Notes under the pieces: generated by a model
What the model saw: the letters and a program-made list of their open reading frames with translations, nothing else
What the model was told of the DNA's origin: nothing
Database searches by the model: none
Part shown: positions 1-10,128 of the stretch, piece by piece
Layout: every line of letters begins with the position of its first letter
How positions within the stretch are numbered: position 1 is the stretch's first letter
NCBI GenBank assembly: GCA_963575745.1
Contig: CAUYUJ010004558.1
Span: 159,413-223,412, forward strand
Direction of reading: 5' to 3'
Source: Prorocentrum cordatum
Taxonomy: Eukaryota; Sar; Dinophyceae; Prorocentrales; Prorocentraceae
Length of the DNA: 64,000 nt
Position numbers and translations under genes: made by a program

Positions 1-680
1 CGAACGCAGCCATTGAGGCCTCGGTGGAGCTCCTTATGGGGTCACGAAACGTGCGAGGGGTGTGCCAACGTGAAGGGGGTGGCGGCACGGGATCGCAGCC
101 ACTGAGTCAGTAGGTGTAGCTCCCTATCGAGCCACAAAGCTTGGGAGGGGTGTGCCAAAGTGAGAGGGGTGGCGGCATAGGAACGCAGTCACTGGGACTT
201 TCGATGGAGCTCCTTATTGGGCCACGAACGCCCGAGAGGTGTGCCAAAGTGAGGTGGGTGGCGGCATGCGGACGCAGCCACTGGGGTTTTCGGTGGACCT
301 CCCTATGGGGTCAAGAAACGTGTGAGGGGTGTGCCAAAATGAGGTGGATGGCGGCATGCGAACGCAGCCAATGGGTCCTTAGGTGTGGCTCGCTGTGGGG
401 CCACGAAGCGTGTGAGGGGTGTGCCGAAGTGAGGGGGGTGGCGGCATGCGAACGCAGCCACTGGGACCTTCGATGGAGCTCGGGGCCACGAAACGTGGGA
501 GGGGTGTGCCAAAGTGAGGTGGGTGACGGGAGTGCAGAATCCGTTGACATGCGGAGGGCAGAGGCAAGGGTGGGAGGAGGAGGAGGAGGAGGTGGAGGAG
601 GAGGAGGAGGAGGAGGAGGAGAGGAGGTGGACGCGGGGACCTTCTCTTCAAAAAGAGGACCTAACTCAACGCAGGGTGGT
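1..680 (+). repeat. Satellite module copy 1 (window-truncated)
   Basis: About six imperfect tandem units of roughly 80-95 bp fill 1-535. Each carries a core such as CTCCTTATGGGGTCACGAAA, then a GTGCCAAAGTGAG-like stretch and GGCGGCATGCGAACGCAGCC. They are followed by GACATGCGGAGGGCAGAGG, a GGA array (572-628) and a tail with TTCTCTTCAAAAAGAGGACC. The same order of parts recurs inverted at 31456-33110 and 38700-40235. Long open frames here come from absence of stops in a GC-rich repeat, not from a gene. The left end lies outside the window. Confidence 0.85.
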
Positions 681-1670
681 TCGGGGAAAACACACAACCA
701 ACAGTTGAACACAAAACATCAAGGGCTTAACGCATGACCCGCGCGCTTCGCAGTGATAAGTTGCGCGGTGGAATGTGTCTTTGTGTGTTTGTTCGTGGTA
801 TGGTGATTTTGGAGTTCGATTCGTGCTCGCTTGTCTGGCGCTGAAAGGGATAAGACAGGGCATGCGTGCGTACTCTGTTGTTGCATTGGCTTGCTGGTGT
901 TTCAGCACACACTGGATACGGTGTGCGCCTCGTGAGCTCCTCGGATGTAGGCGCAAATCGTGTTGGCGAGCCCTAGCAGTGCAAACCTTGGCGTTTGTCA
1001 CCAGTGGAGAGTCACATTTTGATGATTTCAGAGGTCCACAGAGGGCTGAAACAGGGCAACACGACATCCGATATCCTCGGTTCGTGATGACGATCTTGTC
1101 GTTCGCAAGTGCCCCCGGCATTCAGGCACTCGTGCTGTGGGCTATCATCGCGTCCGTCCTGCTTGCAGTATGCACGGAGGAGCACAGATGATCGTTTCAG
1201 GAGCGGTGGGGGGTGCGGCAGATCGGTTCCTCTCTCCCTCTCATCCTCGCTCTGCCCCCTTCGGACGAGTTGGCAGAAGAGGAGGAGGAGGGGGCCCCCA
1301 CCATGAAACCGACTCGCCTTGCCACCATCCATCTCCCGTCCATCCAGGATGCTGTGTGTGTGTTCCAGGGATGGTGGCAGATGTGCTCACGGTAGCGGGC
1401 GCACATATTCAGGAACCGAACGGAGACCAATGGTTGGTGCATTGCCCCCGCCAAGTGCTACCCGCCCCACATGTGCGACCTTGTCGCCAAAGTTTCTCTT
1501 CAGAACGGTCTTTCTTGGTGGCCGAGGATGTGGGGTTCCACTGTGCTCGGTCCCTCCCCCTTGTCCCGCACGGGGAAGCTCGATCAGATCCCCATCAGCG
1601 GAATCCCTCCCCACATCATGGGAGGGTCAGACGGCACCCAAACATGAGCAATTTCAGACAGAACTTCGAG
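681..1670. other. No gene recognised
   Basis: Mixed-composition sequence. The longest frame (775-1191, +) gives a hydrophobic, Cys-rich product with no recognisable motif. I see no repeat unit, RNA gene or conserved domain. Confidence 0.4.
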
Positions 1671-1674
1671 CTGA

Positions 1675-2215
1675 GGGGAAACCCATGCCAAGAAACACCA
1701 TGCTTGCCTCCAGGATGACTTGGGTTTCTTGGGGTTCGATGGTTTTGCTATGGAAGGCGGAACGCTCCCACACCAAAACTCAACGAAGGTCCTGGGGTCT
1801 CAGGGTCCTTCCTCCTCCCGTCCTCATCCTCCTCCTCGTCCTCCGCCCTCCTCCCTCCTCGCTCTCCTCCTCCTGCTTCCTCTTCCTCCTCGTCTACATG
1901 ATGGCCAGACCTTGTGTGGGCAGACTCCCCTGGGTTCTCCGAGGCACTTTACGAGGAAGTACCTTATCCAGGGGAAGGGCCCGTCGGGCGAAAAGGTAGG
2001 AAATGGGTTTCACAAGCCCGTGCCTATCACCTCGCGCAGCAAAGTTTCGAATTGGCGCTTATGACTTATCGCGTTTTTGGCTTGGTGCCTCGTTCTCGGA
2101 GCCCCTCGTCGTCATCGGAGCCTTCGGAACCCTCCTCCTCCTCTCTTCTCCTTCTCCTCCTCCCTCCGCCCCCTCCTCCCCTTCCTTGGGTTTCTTGTGG
2201 TCGGGCCCCTCCTGT
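1675..2215 (+). repeat. Dispersed repeat family R1, copy 1
   Basis: Contains GCTTGCCTCCAGGATGACTT, GGGTTCGATGGTTTTGCTAT and a CCTGGGGTCTCAGGGT block, shared with 12775-12960 (+) and 62680-62890 (-). Here a TCC-rich stretch (about 1806-1893) sits within the unit, and the terminal block TTGGGTTTCTTGTGGTCGGG appears only afterwards at about 2186-2205. A simple-sequence array has therefore grown inside this copy. Confidence 0.65.
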
Positions 2216-2354
2216 AACCGAACTTTGCCGCGGGTCGGCGCGCCCCTCTTCTTCTGGCGCGGAACCCCTGGGTGCACGACCTGCTGACACGCCCCTGGTG
2301 TGCCTGGGTTGCGCCTGCCTCTGCTGCCGCTCCCCCGGACAGGCCTCGTGGCCA

Positions 2355-2530
2355 GCGGCTTTTAGAATCGAAGATCGGGCGATCGCGAACATGGATCGAG
2401 GGGGGCGTGGATCAGCGACGGGTCCCGTTTCCCTGGGGAATCGCGGACTTCCGCCGCCGAGCGAGGCGATGCCGGCCGCATTATGGGGGAGGGCACCTCC
2501 CCCGATCCATTGATTTGGCGACCGCGCCAA
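2355..2530 (+). repeat. Dispersed repeat family R2, copy 1
   Basis: Contains GGGCGATCGCGAACATGGAT, GACGGGTCCCGTTTCC and GGGGGAGGGCACCTCCCCCG. The reverse complement of nearly the whole segment recurs at 41869-42050. No coding signal. Confidence 0.7.
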
Positions 2531-2642
2531 AGCCAGGGATCGCGAATCCATGCTTGCGCGCCCCAGAGAAGAAAGAGGAGAAGGGAGGTCTTGGGCCGTG
2601 CAGCTAAGCGTGGGAGCGTGGGGGCACCCAGCGGGAAGCCAT

Positions 2643-2935
2643 GGCCCTCCTCCTCCTCTTCCTGCTCCTCCTCCTCCTCCTCCGCCTCCTCGTCCTCCTC
2701 CTCCTCCTCTTCCTCTTCCTCTTCCTCCTCCTCCTCCTCCTGCTCCTCCTCCTCCTCGTCCTCCTCCTCTTCCTCTTCGTCCTCCTCCTGCTCCTACTCC
2801 TACTCCTCCTCCTCCTCCTCCTCCTCCTCCTCCTCCTCCTCCTCCTCCTCCTCCTCCTCCTCCTCCTCCTCCTCCTCTCGCCAATCGTCCTCCTCCTCTT
2901 CCTTCTCCTTCCTCCTCTGTCCCCGTTCCTCTCCC
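2643..2935. repeat. (TCC)n microsatellite
   Basis: Nearly 300 bp of TCC units with scattered CTC, CGT and CTA variants; pure TCC from about 2806 to 2875. Poly-Ser, poly-Leu and poly-Pro frames across it are artefacts. Confidence 0.97.
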
Positions 2936-3619
2936 CAGGGGCCCTCGTCGCCGCGGCTGGATCCGCCTCGAGTTCTTGGGGTCGAGGTGCTCCGTGCGGT
3001 GCTGACGGGAGGGCGAGGAGTAGTCGGAGGGAGCAGTTCGACGAGACGGGGGAGTATGCTGTAGGCCGTGGGCTTTGCTGGAGCAGGAGGGGGAGCAGCA
3101 GCAGGCAGGAGGGAGAGCAGGGACAAGCAGCAGGAAGGGGGGTGGAGAGGGAGGGAGGAGGCGGAGGAGTACGCGGGCGGATTTCACAGCGCTCTAACCT
3201 TTGTCTTCTGAGGGCCTCAAAAGCCGCACTTCTTGGCCGGCAGCCGCGAGAAATCCAGCAGCGTGCGGGCGACAGCGGGGAGGAGGCGGAGGTGGAGGAG
3301 GCGGAGGAGGAAGAGGAGGATGAGGAGGAGGAGGAGGAGGAGGAGGATCCAGCAGCGTGCGGGCGACAGCGGGGAGGAGGCGCAGGAGGAGGAGCAGGAG
3401 GAGGAGGAGGAGGAGGAGGAGGAGGGAGGAGGAGGCGCATCCGCAGCAGAGTTTGGCACGAGAGGGCGGGGGAGGCGCGCGCGGAGCGGAGCGCGGGAGG
3501 GGGGGGCCGGAGGGGGGCCCCGGGAGGCGAGGGGGCCACATTGCGCCCCAAGCCTCGCAGGGCTGTGCTCGCATCCGCGCCCCTCCCGGTGCGCTCGGGG
3601 GCGAGCAGGGCAGGGGATG
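2936..3619. other. GC-rich stretch with GGA arrays, no gene
   Basis: GC-rich low-complexity DNA. GGA/GCGGAGG arrays occupy about 3285-3431. A segment near 3246-3290 (CAGCAGCGTGCGGGCGACAG) is repeated at about 3348-3375, so the array has a duplicated flank. No gene seen. Confidence 0.5.
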
Positions 3620-3975
3620 CAGTCGAGGCGTTGACCTAAGGAACCCTACATAAGGAACGAGCCCCCTTTTTTCCAGAAGTTAAACTTCGATTTCCGATCG
3701 GAAACATAAGGGAAACCCTAGGCAAACTGCGAAACAATTAAGGAACACGGAGCCCCTCCCCAACGAAAAGGGTTCCTTCTTCAGGGCCCCGACTGTACAG
3801 TCGGGGCGCTGAAGAAGGAACCCCTTTCGTTGGGGAGGGGCTCCGTGTCCCTGGACTGTTTTACACTGTGCCTTGGGTTTTCCTCCGGCTTTCCATGTGA
3901 AATCGAAGTTTTAAATTTATGGGAAAAGGGGGCTTCGTTCCTTATTTCGGATTCCTTAGGTCAACGCCCCGACTG
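3620..3975. repeat. 356-bp foldback (palindromic) element
   Basis: Starts CAGTCGAGGCGTTGACC and ends GGTCAACGCCCCGACTG, with the arms matching almost throughout. The innermost part is GACTGTACAGTC centred at about 3796-3797, flanked by a near-perfect inverted repeat of about 50 bp per arm containing CGGAGCCCCTCCCCAACG. It would fold into one long hairpin. The CAG...CTG ends resemble small DNA transposons, but the flanks AGGGGATG and TAGGGGAA are not an exact target duplication. Confidence 0.85.
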
Positions 3976-3978
3976 TAG

Positions 3979-4180
3979 GGGAACGAAGGATGCCATGCAC
4001 ATGAAAAAACTAAGGGGCCCGCGCGGCGCGCGGATTTATCGGGTCCGCGCGGGGCCCCCTCCCCTGGCGCGCGGAGCGCGCCAGGGGCGACGCCGCAGGC
4101 GCCGCCAGGGGGGTCATGCGCGGATCCGAGGAATCCGCGCGGACCTCTAAATTTTTATGTTTTGTCATTCTTCGTTCTCC
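3979..4180. repeat. GC-rich foldback family F1, copy 1
   Basis: Terminal inverted repeats GGGAACGAAGGATG / CATTCTTCGTTCTCC, then nested GC-rich arms (CCGCGCGG) and a core with TGGCGCGCGGAGCGCGCCA. Same architecture and core as 6118-6309. Non-coding. Confidence 0.8.
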
Positions 4181-4910
4181 TGGGGGAGGGGAGAGAGCGG
4201 GGGGAGGGGGCACGAGGCTTCATCTGTATTTTGCGTCTCTTGTCAAGAAGTGCGTGTAGCTTCCCAAGAACTCATGGAAATCACGAATTATGATGCACAT
4301 GGGGTTGTCAAGTATCTATCTCAAGGGAGGACATGTTGTCCTCCACGTCACCGAATTGACGAGCGCGGCACCCTGCACTCACCGACGATATGGTGCGGCC
4401 ACGCTTCACCCATGCCGCTCCATGCCAGGTGGTGCGTCGTGGCGAGATGATCCATGGTGCCCTGCATTGCGGACCCAGATCATTCCCACAGGCTTGTCGA
4501 GTCCTGCGCTTGCTCCTAGGGACAGGAGCGATGTAGAGCCCTCATGCGCCCTGGGTTCCGCATAGATATCCCTCCAGTTGCTCCACAGGTGGTCTCGACA
4601 GAGCGCTGAGAATTCTCAGATATGCAGTTGGTTCGCCCCTGAGCGTCTTGCGATCGAAACGAGGCGATCAAACTTGAGGATTTGTTAGCCTGACGTTCTC
4701 TCGTACAATCGATATTTCACCATGGTTGGAGCTCGTCTGGCAATTGCGATTGAAAGTGAAGCGATGAACGACCAACAAGTGTTGGACGATGATGGGTGGC
4801 GGCCAACAGGCCGTTCGTCAGGACGGCGAACCTTGTTCCGGCCGCAAGAAGCGACGCCCGCGGCCAGTTGGCACCCCAGCAGCTCGCCATCGAATTCCAG
4901 AGAGAGGTGT
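4181..4910. other. No gene recognised
   Basis: Unique-looking sequence. Frames of up to 97 codons exist but show no recognisable motif. Confidence 0.4.
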
Positions 4911-5108
4911 CGGGCCGAACGAAAGGGGGGGATAAGGAAAGGGGGGGTTACGAAATCTACTGCATGCAGCTGGTTTCGGCCCCGCCGCCGGGCCCATTCC
5001 TCGATTACATGGGCGCCTCCAGGCGCCGGGAGGCGCCGAGAAAATCAGCTGCGTGAGCTGATTCTCACCCCCCCCCCTTTGCTATCCCCCCCTTTTTCGC
5101 CCGGCCCG
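4911..5108. repeat. Foldback element
   Basis: Inverted arms: left CGGGCCGAACGAAAGG then GGGATAAGGAAAGGGG; right CCTTTGCTATCCCCCC then TTTTTCGCCCGGCCCG. The centre holds nested inverted repeats (GGGCGCCTCCAGGCGCC and CAGCTGCGTGAGCTG). Non-coding hairpin, probably related in kind but not in sequence to F1. Confidence 0.75.
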
Positions 5109-5412
5109 AAGGTGGCCTCAGACGTCCGGGAGACGGACGCCCCCGGACCCCCGCGAACCCCCCCCCCTCGCTCCCTTGGGCTCCCCAGGACGACCGAGAG
5201 CGTCCAGAGCCCCCTCGCTCCTCGGTCGTCGGTCCTCCCTCGGGAATCGAGTGGCACGGGTCAATCCAAACCCGGGCCAGGCGGGCCTGAAGTGAAGAGG
5301 TGGCATGACATGCATCGGCGGATGAGAATTCTGGATGGGGCAATCATCGCACCCCCCTTGGATCTGCTGGCGGGGTTGGCCACGTACTGTCAGAACGGGT
5401 GGACGGGGGGTT
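5109..5412. other. No gene recognised
   Basis: GC-rich sequence with pyrimidine runs; nothing identifiable. Confidence 0.35.
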
Positions 5413-5512
5413 GGAGGAGGAGGGGGAGGAGGAGGAGGAGCAGGAGGAGGAGGAGGAGGAGGGGGAGGAGGTGAAGGAGGAGCAGGAGGAGGAGGTGGAG
5501 GAGGGGGGGGGA
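5413..5512. repeat. (GGA)n microsatellite
   Basis: About 100 bp of imperfect GGA with GCA and GGT variants. Confidence 0.95.
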
Positions 5513-6117
5513 TGGGCAAGCTCCGTCAGAAGGTTCGTCGCCCACCCCTCGATTAATACCTCGCCCAGAGAAGGCCCTGCTACTGCGAGTGGGCGCCGAT
5601 GGCGCGGCGCACGAGGCAAGCCGGAGGTGTTTTAGCGGAGAGCCGCGGAGGAGAAGGGAGGGGGGGAGGTGGGTTGTAGACCCAGAGATCCAACCTTTTA
5701 TCAATGTAAAGAATTTAGATTTTGCTCAAATTTCGGCCCCTAGGGGTCCTCGCCGGGCCTGGGGACAGTCAAAAACGATTCGGGACGAAAAACCAGCCCT
5801 GGGGAATGGGTCGAGACTTCCGGGGACCCCGCATTGAACAAATCGCGACATCGGATGTCTGGGGAGGGGGGCGGGGGAGAAATGGTAGGCAGGGGGGAGC
5901 GTCGACAACGGGCGTGCCCCACCGCGGCAGGGTGCAAGAACAGGGGCAGGAGGAGCGAAAGCAAGTCATTGGGCGAGCGGTGCAGATTCCCAGGGGGGAG
6001 GTGTCACCGCGGCAACTTCGTCCGCGACCTTGTGTGCATCACCTCTGACACCCCAAATGGGGAGGAGCTGTGAGATGGATCGATCCTTGCAGATGGACGT
6101 GGTCCGTCTTTCTCTAG
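5513..6117. other. No gene recognised
   Basis: GC-rich unique sequence without a recognisable motif. Confidence 0.35.
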
Positions 6118-6309
6118 GGGAACGAACACTGACATAAACAGAGTAACTCGAAGGTCCCCGCGGATTTCTCGGATCGGCGCTCGACCCCCTCCCTGGCGCG
6201 CAGAGCGCGCCAGGGGCGGCGCCGGAGGCGCCGCCAGAGGGCCCCAGCGCCGATCTGAGAAATCCGCGCGGACCTCCGAGTCTTTCTGTTTACGTCATTG
6301 TTCGTTCCC
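6118..6309. repeat. GC-rich foldback family F1, copy 2
   Basis: Left arm GGGAACGAACACTGACATAA pairs with right arm GTTTACGTCATTGTTCGTTC. The core contains CTGGCGCGCAGAGCGCGCCA and GGCGCCGGAGGCGCC, as in copy 1 at 3979-4180. Non-coding hairpin element. Confidence 0.82.
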
Positions 6310-6824
6310 TTATTCTCACCCCATTGGTTCAGCAGATCATTCTACACTGAAGGTGTCTGCTCCTGCGTGCACTCGAAAAAGTGTTGCGCCGTGAGAGGCG
6401 GGGCAGGCGACGGGTGAAGGATGTGGCCACGAAGCGACGATATGAGCAAGCCGTCTGCAGATTACTTGAACTTGCGAGCCAAGGGGGATGACGGAGAGTG
6501 GCGCATCAGCCGCTCAAGCAATTCCCGTGAAATTACTCAGACTGGGGCCCTGGGATTCCAGAGTCTTGTGTAGTGCTGGCATCCGGGTGCCTGCTGCGGC
6601 AAGTTCTGCTGTCGTGCCAGCTCATCGTTCATCTTGGGCCGCACTGTCGCTCTCTAGGCACCTCTCGGGCTGTCTGGTCAGCCTCTCGGTCCCGGCTGGA
6701 GCCCCTCTGGAGCGCTGGGTCATCTTGGGTTGTCTTGGTGGGTTCATGGGTCACTCTGGGGCCGTCGATCGGCCACTCCCTGGGCGCTTCAGATGCCATC
6801 TCGAGCAGACATGGGAGACACGAA
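6310..6824. other. No gene recognised
   Basis: Two overlapping frames of 160-190 codons run on into the R3 repeat and carry no recognisable domain. Not supported as genes. Confidence 0.35.
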
Positions 6825-6972
6825 TATCAGGAGGGGAAAAACACAGACACAATGAATCGTCGATTCCCCAGAAAATATGGGAAGGGGGAGAAAGACAAAA
6901 ACCCAGTAAATGGGAAATATGGGGAACACTGTTATTCGTGTTTCTTTATTTGTGTGTCCCAGGGCCCCTTGA
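6825..6972 (-). repeat. Dispersed repeat family R3, copy 1
   Basis: Contains CAGGAGGGGAAAAACACAGA, AATCGTCGATTCCCC and TTTATTTGTGTGTCCCAGGG. The reverse complement recurs at 38515-38690 and a diverged copy at 42590-42765. The ends (GTGTGTCCC and AAAACACAGAC-like) are weakly inverted, which fits a small non-autonomous element. Confidence 0.7.
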
Positions 6973-7236
6973 GAATATCAGTACAGAACGCGTATTCAGT
7001 GACTCTGGATGTCGCGGGTCGTACCTTGAGCCTTTGGGGGGTCTTGAGGCCTCTGCGTCGCCTTCGATGTAGATGAGGCGCGCTGGACAAAATCGTGGTC
7101 GGCCTGCGACTTTAAGACCACAGACGAGGGAGGCGCGGGGGCGCCTGGCGAGGCTCGGCAGCGGGGAGGAGTGCGCGCGAGGGGGCTGCTGGCAGCAGGT
7201 CCAGCAGCCGGCAGCATGCCACGCACGCCCCGCAGA

Positions 7237-7381
7237 GCCAGGGGGGGGAGGAGGAGGAGGAGGAGGAGGACGAGGAGGAGGGGCAGGAGTAGGAGGAGGA
7301 GGAGGAGGAGGAGGAGGAGGAGGAGGCCGGAGGAGGCCGGAGGAGGAGGGGAGGAGGAGGAGGAGGAGGAGGAGGAGGAGA
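7237..7381. repeat. (GGA)n microsatellite abutting SL relics
   Basis: GGA array of about 145 bp ending 2 bp before the spliced-leader relics of LINE-A. It may mark the 5' insertion boundary of that element. Confidence 0.95.
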
Positions 7382-7382
7382 C

Positions 7383-7419
7383 TCCGTAGCAATTTTGGCT
7401 CAAGCCATTTTGGCTCAAG
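7383..7419 (+). other. Tandem dinoflagellate spliced-leader relics
   Basis: A full 22-nt leader copy (7383-7404: TCCGTAGC, then AATTTTGGCTCAAG) matches the dinoflagellate SL except for one base (GCA for GCC). It is followed directly by a 15-nt partial leader, CCATTTTGGCTCAAG (7405-7419). Full leader plus truncated relic is the known signature of an mRNA that was trans-spliced, reverse transcribed and integrated, then transcribed, trans-spliced and integrated again. The ORF1 ATG lies 77 nt downstream. Confidence 0.92.
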
Positions 7420-7495
7420 CTTGCCTAGCTCTGGGGCTTGGGGCTTCGCCCGCGGCACTTCCCAGTCGTTCCAGCTCTCGACTGATCCCGCAGTC

Positions 7496-7534
7496 ATGGC
7501 CGGCAGCTCCTTGTGGGCTCACCAGCAGCACCAC

Positions 7535-7583
<49 letters not shown>

Positions 7584-8523
7584 GGCGTCGTGAATACTGC
7601 GTGTGCTCGCACTGTGGAGAGTGGCGATACTGGAACAAGGCGCGCAAGAAGGTTTTTTGCCTGTGGGGACAGGCTTTCTTTTAGACTCCCCAACAGGAAG
7701 GGGCAGGACGGCAATGGCGGCACTGGCAACAACGGCGGTGGCAGTCAGAAGGACCAGGAGAAGCCCTCGGAGATGAAAGAGGTTATCACGCTTTTCCTCG
7801 CCCAGCTCACACCTGAGCTGAGGGCGGGCATCGGCGCAGAGGCTTGCATCAAGGTGCCAGGGCTGATTGCGCCACCGAAGAAGCCAGCAGCAGCAGCAGC
7901 AGCAGCACCAGCCACCACAGCCTTGCAGGAGGTACGCCGTTTCGAGAAGAAGCAGGAGGCCCTCATAGAGACGGTCATCGAACTCGAGAACAAGATCGAC
8001 GCCACCAAGAACGACCTGCACTCCACAAAAGAGCTCGCCAAGGCCCGCATCGCCTGCGAGGAGGCGAGCGTAGAGGCGACCCGTGGGTGGGGTGGAGGCG
8101 CTCCCATGGCAGAAATTGATGTTGAAGAAGTGGCAGCACCCGTCAAGCTCCCACCGGTTCCGGATGGGCTCATGAAGTTCATTGAAGGCATGGAAGGAGT
8201 CGACGGGGCCAACGTCAAGAATTTTTTCGCTGACCTGGAGCAGGTCAAGGCCAAGACACCGCCCACCGAGACAATCAAGCCCAAGGCCAAACCCAAGGCA
8301 GCTCCGACTCCACCAGCAGGACGAGCTCAGCCACAAGCTGCTGAAAGTGCAGCTGATGGCCAGCTTCGGGGACGCGATGCAGGCAGCGGCAGCGGAGCTC
8401 GCGGTGACAAGCCTCGCAGTCGCAGCTGCCCCCCGCGCCCTGCTACAGGGGCCATGGGGGGGGGGGCGGCACCGGCTAGTGCTGAAGGCGTCCGCAAGAG
8501 GCGCAACCGCCCCCCCCCCCCAT
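7496..8523 (+). pseudogene. LINE-A ORF1 (RNA-binding, Gag-like), frameshifted
   Basis: Likely start is the ATG at 7496, the first good ATG after the SL relic. The protein begins MAGSSLWAHQQHHK, then a run of about 15 Gln (7537-7583). A zinc finger follows with YCVCSHCGEWRYWNKARKK and a second Cys pair. That second pair is split between two frames near 7655-7670 (VFC in one, ACGD in the next), so the first frame stops at 7684 and the product resumes in the next frame. Downstream are an Ala-rich linker and a predicted coiled coil (about 7925-8075, with KKQEALIETVIELENKID). The finger layout CxxC, N, CxxCG matches LINE-B ORF1. Inferred role: nucleic-acid-binding ORF1 protein. A +1 frameshift or a small intron could explain the break. 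Confidence 0.7.
7537..7583. repeat. (CAG)n coding microsatellite
   Basis: About 15 CAG units encoding poly-Gln near the N terminus of LINE-A ORF1. Confidence 0.97.
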
Positions 8524-8879
8524 GAACGCAAGAAAGTGTCACACTTCATCCTGCTGTTTCTGGACGTTTGGGAGAGGCAAGGAAGTACATGGGGAAACTC
8601 GGTCACAAATCTAACAGTGCCCAGCCACCCCCAAACCAGCGGGGAGTTCAGATGGCGCCAGGCCCTTTGTCTCGAAGCAGTTTCACTCACACGCGCGCAT
8701 CATGAACGGAAAGGGGCACGCTAAACCATTAAAGAGAGGCTTTAATTGGACGGCATGCTTAATTCATTTGAAGCGGCGCAATCTAGTTCTCATCTCGGCC
8801 CACCTGCAGCCGGGAATAAGCGGCAGCTCTTTCAAAAACAGGGTGGTCCGAGAGATCACATGTTTCGTCGGGCAGCTCC

Positions 8880-9110
8880 AGTTCCTTTTGATCATGGGAT
8901 GGGGACTTCAACATGCCTCCTGAAGAGCTCACCAATGGGAACCCATGGTTTTCCCGGCTCGAGGGCAGCATCAGGGTCCCAGAGGTCCGCAGCACCTGTT
9001 CGGGAGGGAGGGTAATCGATCATTTCGTTGTCAGAATTGTCCTGGGGGGTCTGCGTCGAGGCCGACCTCGCCAGCCCGCGGACGCCGCGCGTCGGCTCGC
9101 GGGCATCTTT
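8880..9110 (+). pseudogene. LINE-A endonuclease fragment (EEP fold)
   Basis: One frame reads WDGDFNMPPEEL at about 8893-8930 (GDFN, a metal/DNA-binding motif of endonuclease-exonuclease-phosphatase domains). About 30 residues later it reads STCSGGRVIDHFVV, the usual C-terminal part of dinoflagellate LINE endonucleases. The upstream half of the domain is not recognisable and no ATG precedes it. It aligns in layout with the LINE-B endonuclease (24808-25744). Confidence 0.65.
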
Positions 9111-10128
9111 CAAGGCAGAGACTATCGTCGGGCAGGGGCAGTTTCAAAAGCGAGCGGCCTCGCTCCAGACCCCCTTCGGCCACCGCTGCACCGCGGCATC
9201 ATTATTGGGAACGCGCCCAGTTGGACTGGCAAGTTCCGCCAGACATCTCACGCTCTTTCGCCAGCGCCCACTCCTCGCCCGACACGACGCACCAGCGCGC
9301 TCGGATCAGCCAGGCCCGCGGGGGGTGGCACCCCGGAAGCCCGCCCAGTTGCCCACCCTGTTTCGGACGCGCTGAAGGCCCCCAACGCGAGCAGAAAGAT
9401 ATCTGCTCCCCATCCCCACCCCACCGCCACCACCGCCGCCGCCGCCCCGCCCCCCCCCCCCCCCCCCCCCCCCCCTCGCATCAGCAGCGCCCACATCCTG
9501 CCAGTCACCAGCGGGGGGCGCTCCAGCAGCGGGCCGAAGAGAGGGGCCACGTCAAGAGGCGCAAGCCCAAGTCAGAAGTCTTCCAGAGGCTCCAGGGACA
9601 CTTCACCGACGTCGCCCACCAGGGCCCCCCACGGCCCCCCACGGCCCCCAGGAACCCCCCAGCACCTTCAGGACTTGATCACGTAGCGCCTCTTGGGGGG
9701 GGGGCCAGGAAGATTACCTGGGAGATGCCCTTTTCCAGCTGGAGGTGATTGTCAAGTTATATGAGAAAGGTGCTCTTCGGCAGCGGGGCGCTGCCATCCG
9801 GTCGCGGCTCGAGAACCCCCTCGCCCGCGGCGGAGGCGGAGCTACGACGTCGCGGAGATCCCAGGCCCCACCCCCGAGGGGGACAACGATATCCTCTTCG
9901 CTGGCAATGGCAACATAGTTTCGGACCCCACACTGGTCCCAGGTCACAAGAGCGACCATTGGATGAAGTTATGGGACGGACTCTTGGGACCAGGGCCACT
10001 GCGCCCCCACCTCGCAGGCCCCCGCCGCCCTTCAGTCTTTTCCTGCCAGCCCGGCGCCTGGCGCCCACCAGTGGCGAGCGGCAAATCTTCGCCAGCTAAC
10101 AAAACCAGGGCTGGCGATCCTAACCGAT
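9111..10128. other. LINE-A interior, unassigned
   Basis: Pro/Arg-rich open frames and a poly(C) run of about 25 (9452-9476). It probably derives from the linker and N-terminal RT region of LINE-A, but I cannot identify motifs. Confidence 0.4.

Noticed and set aside
2604-3639. Overlapping frames of more than 300 codons (Arg-, Ser- and Leu-rich)
   Set aside because: They follow the TCC/GGA arrays in every frame and on both strands; no domain or codon structure beyond the repeat.
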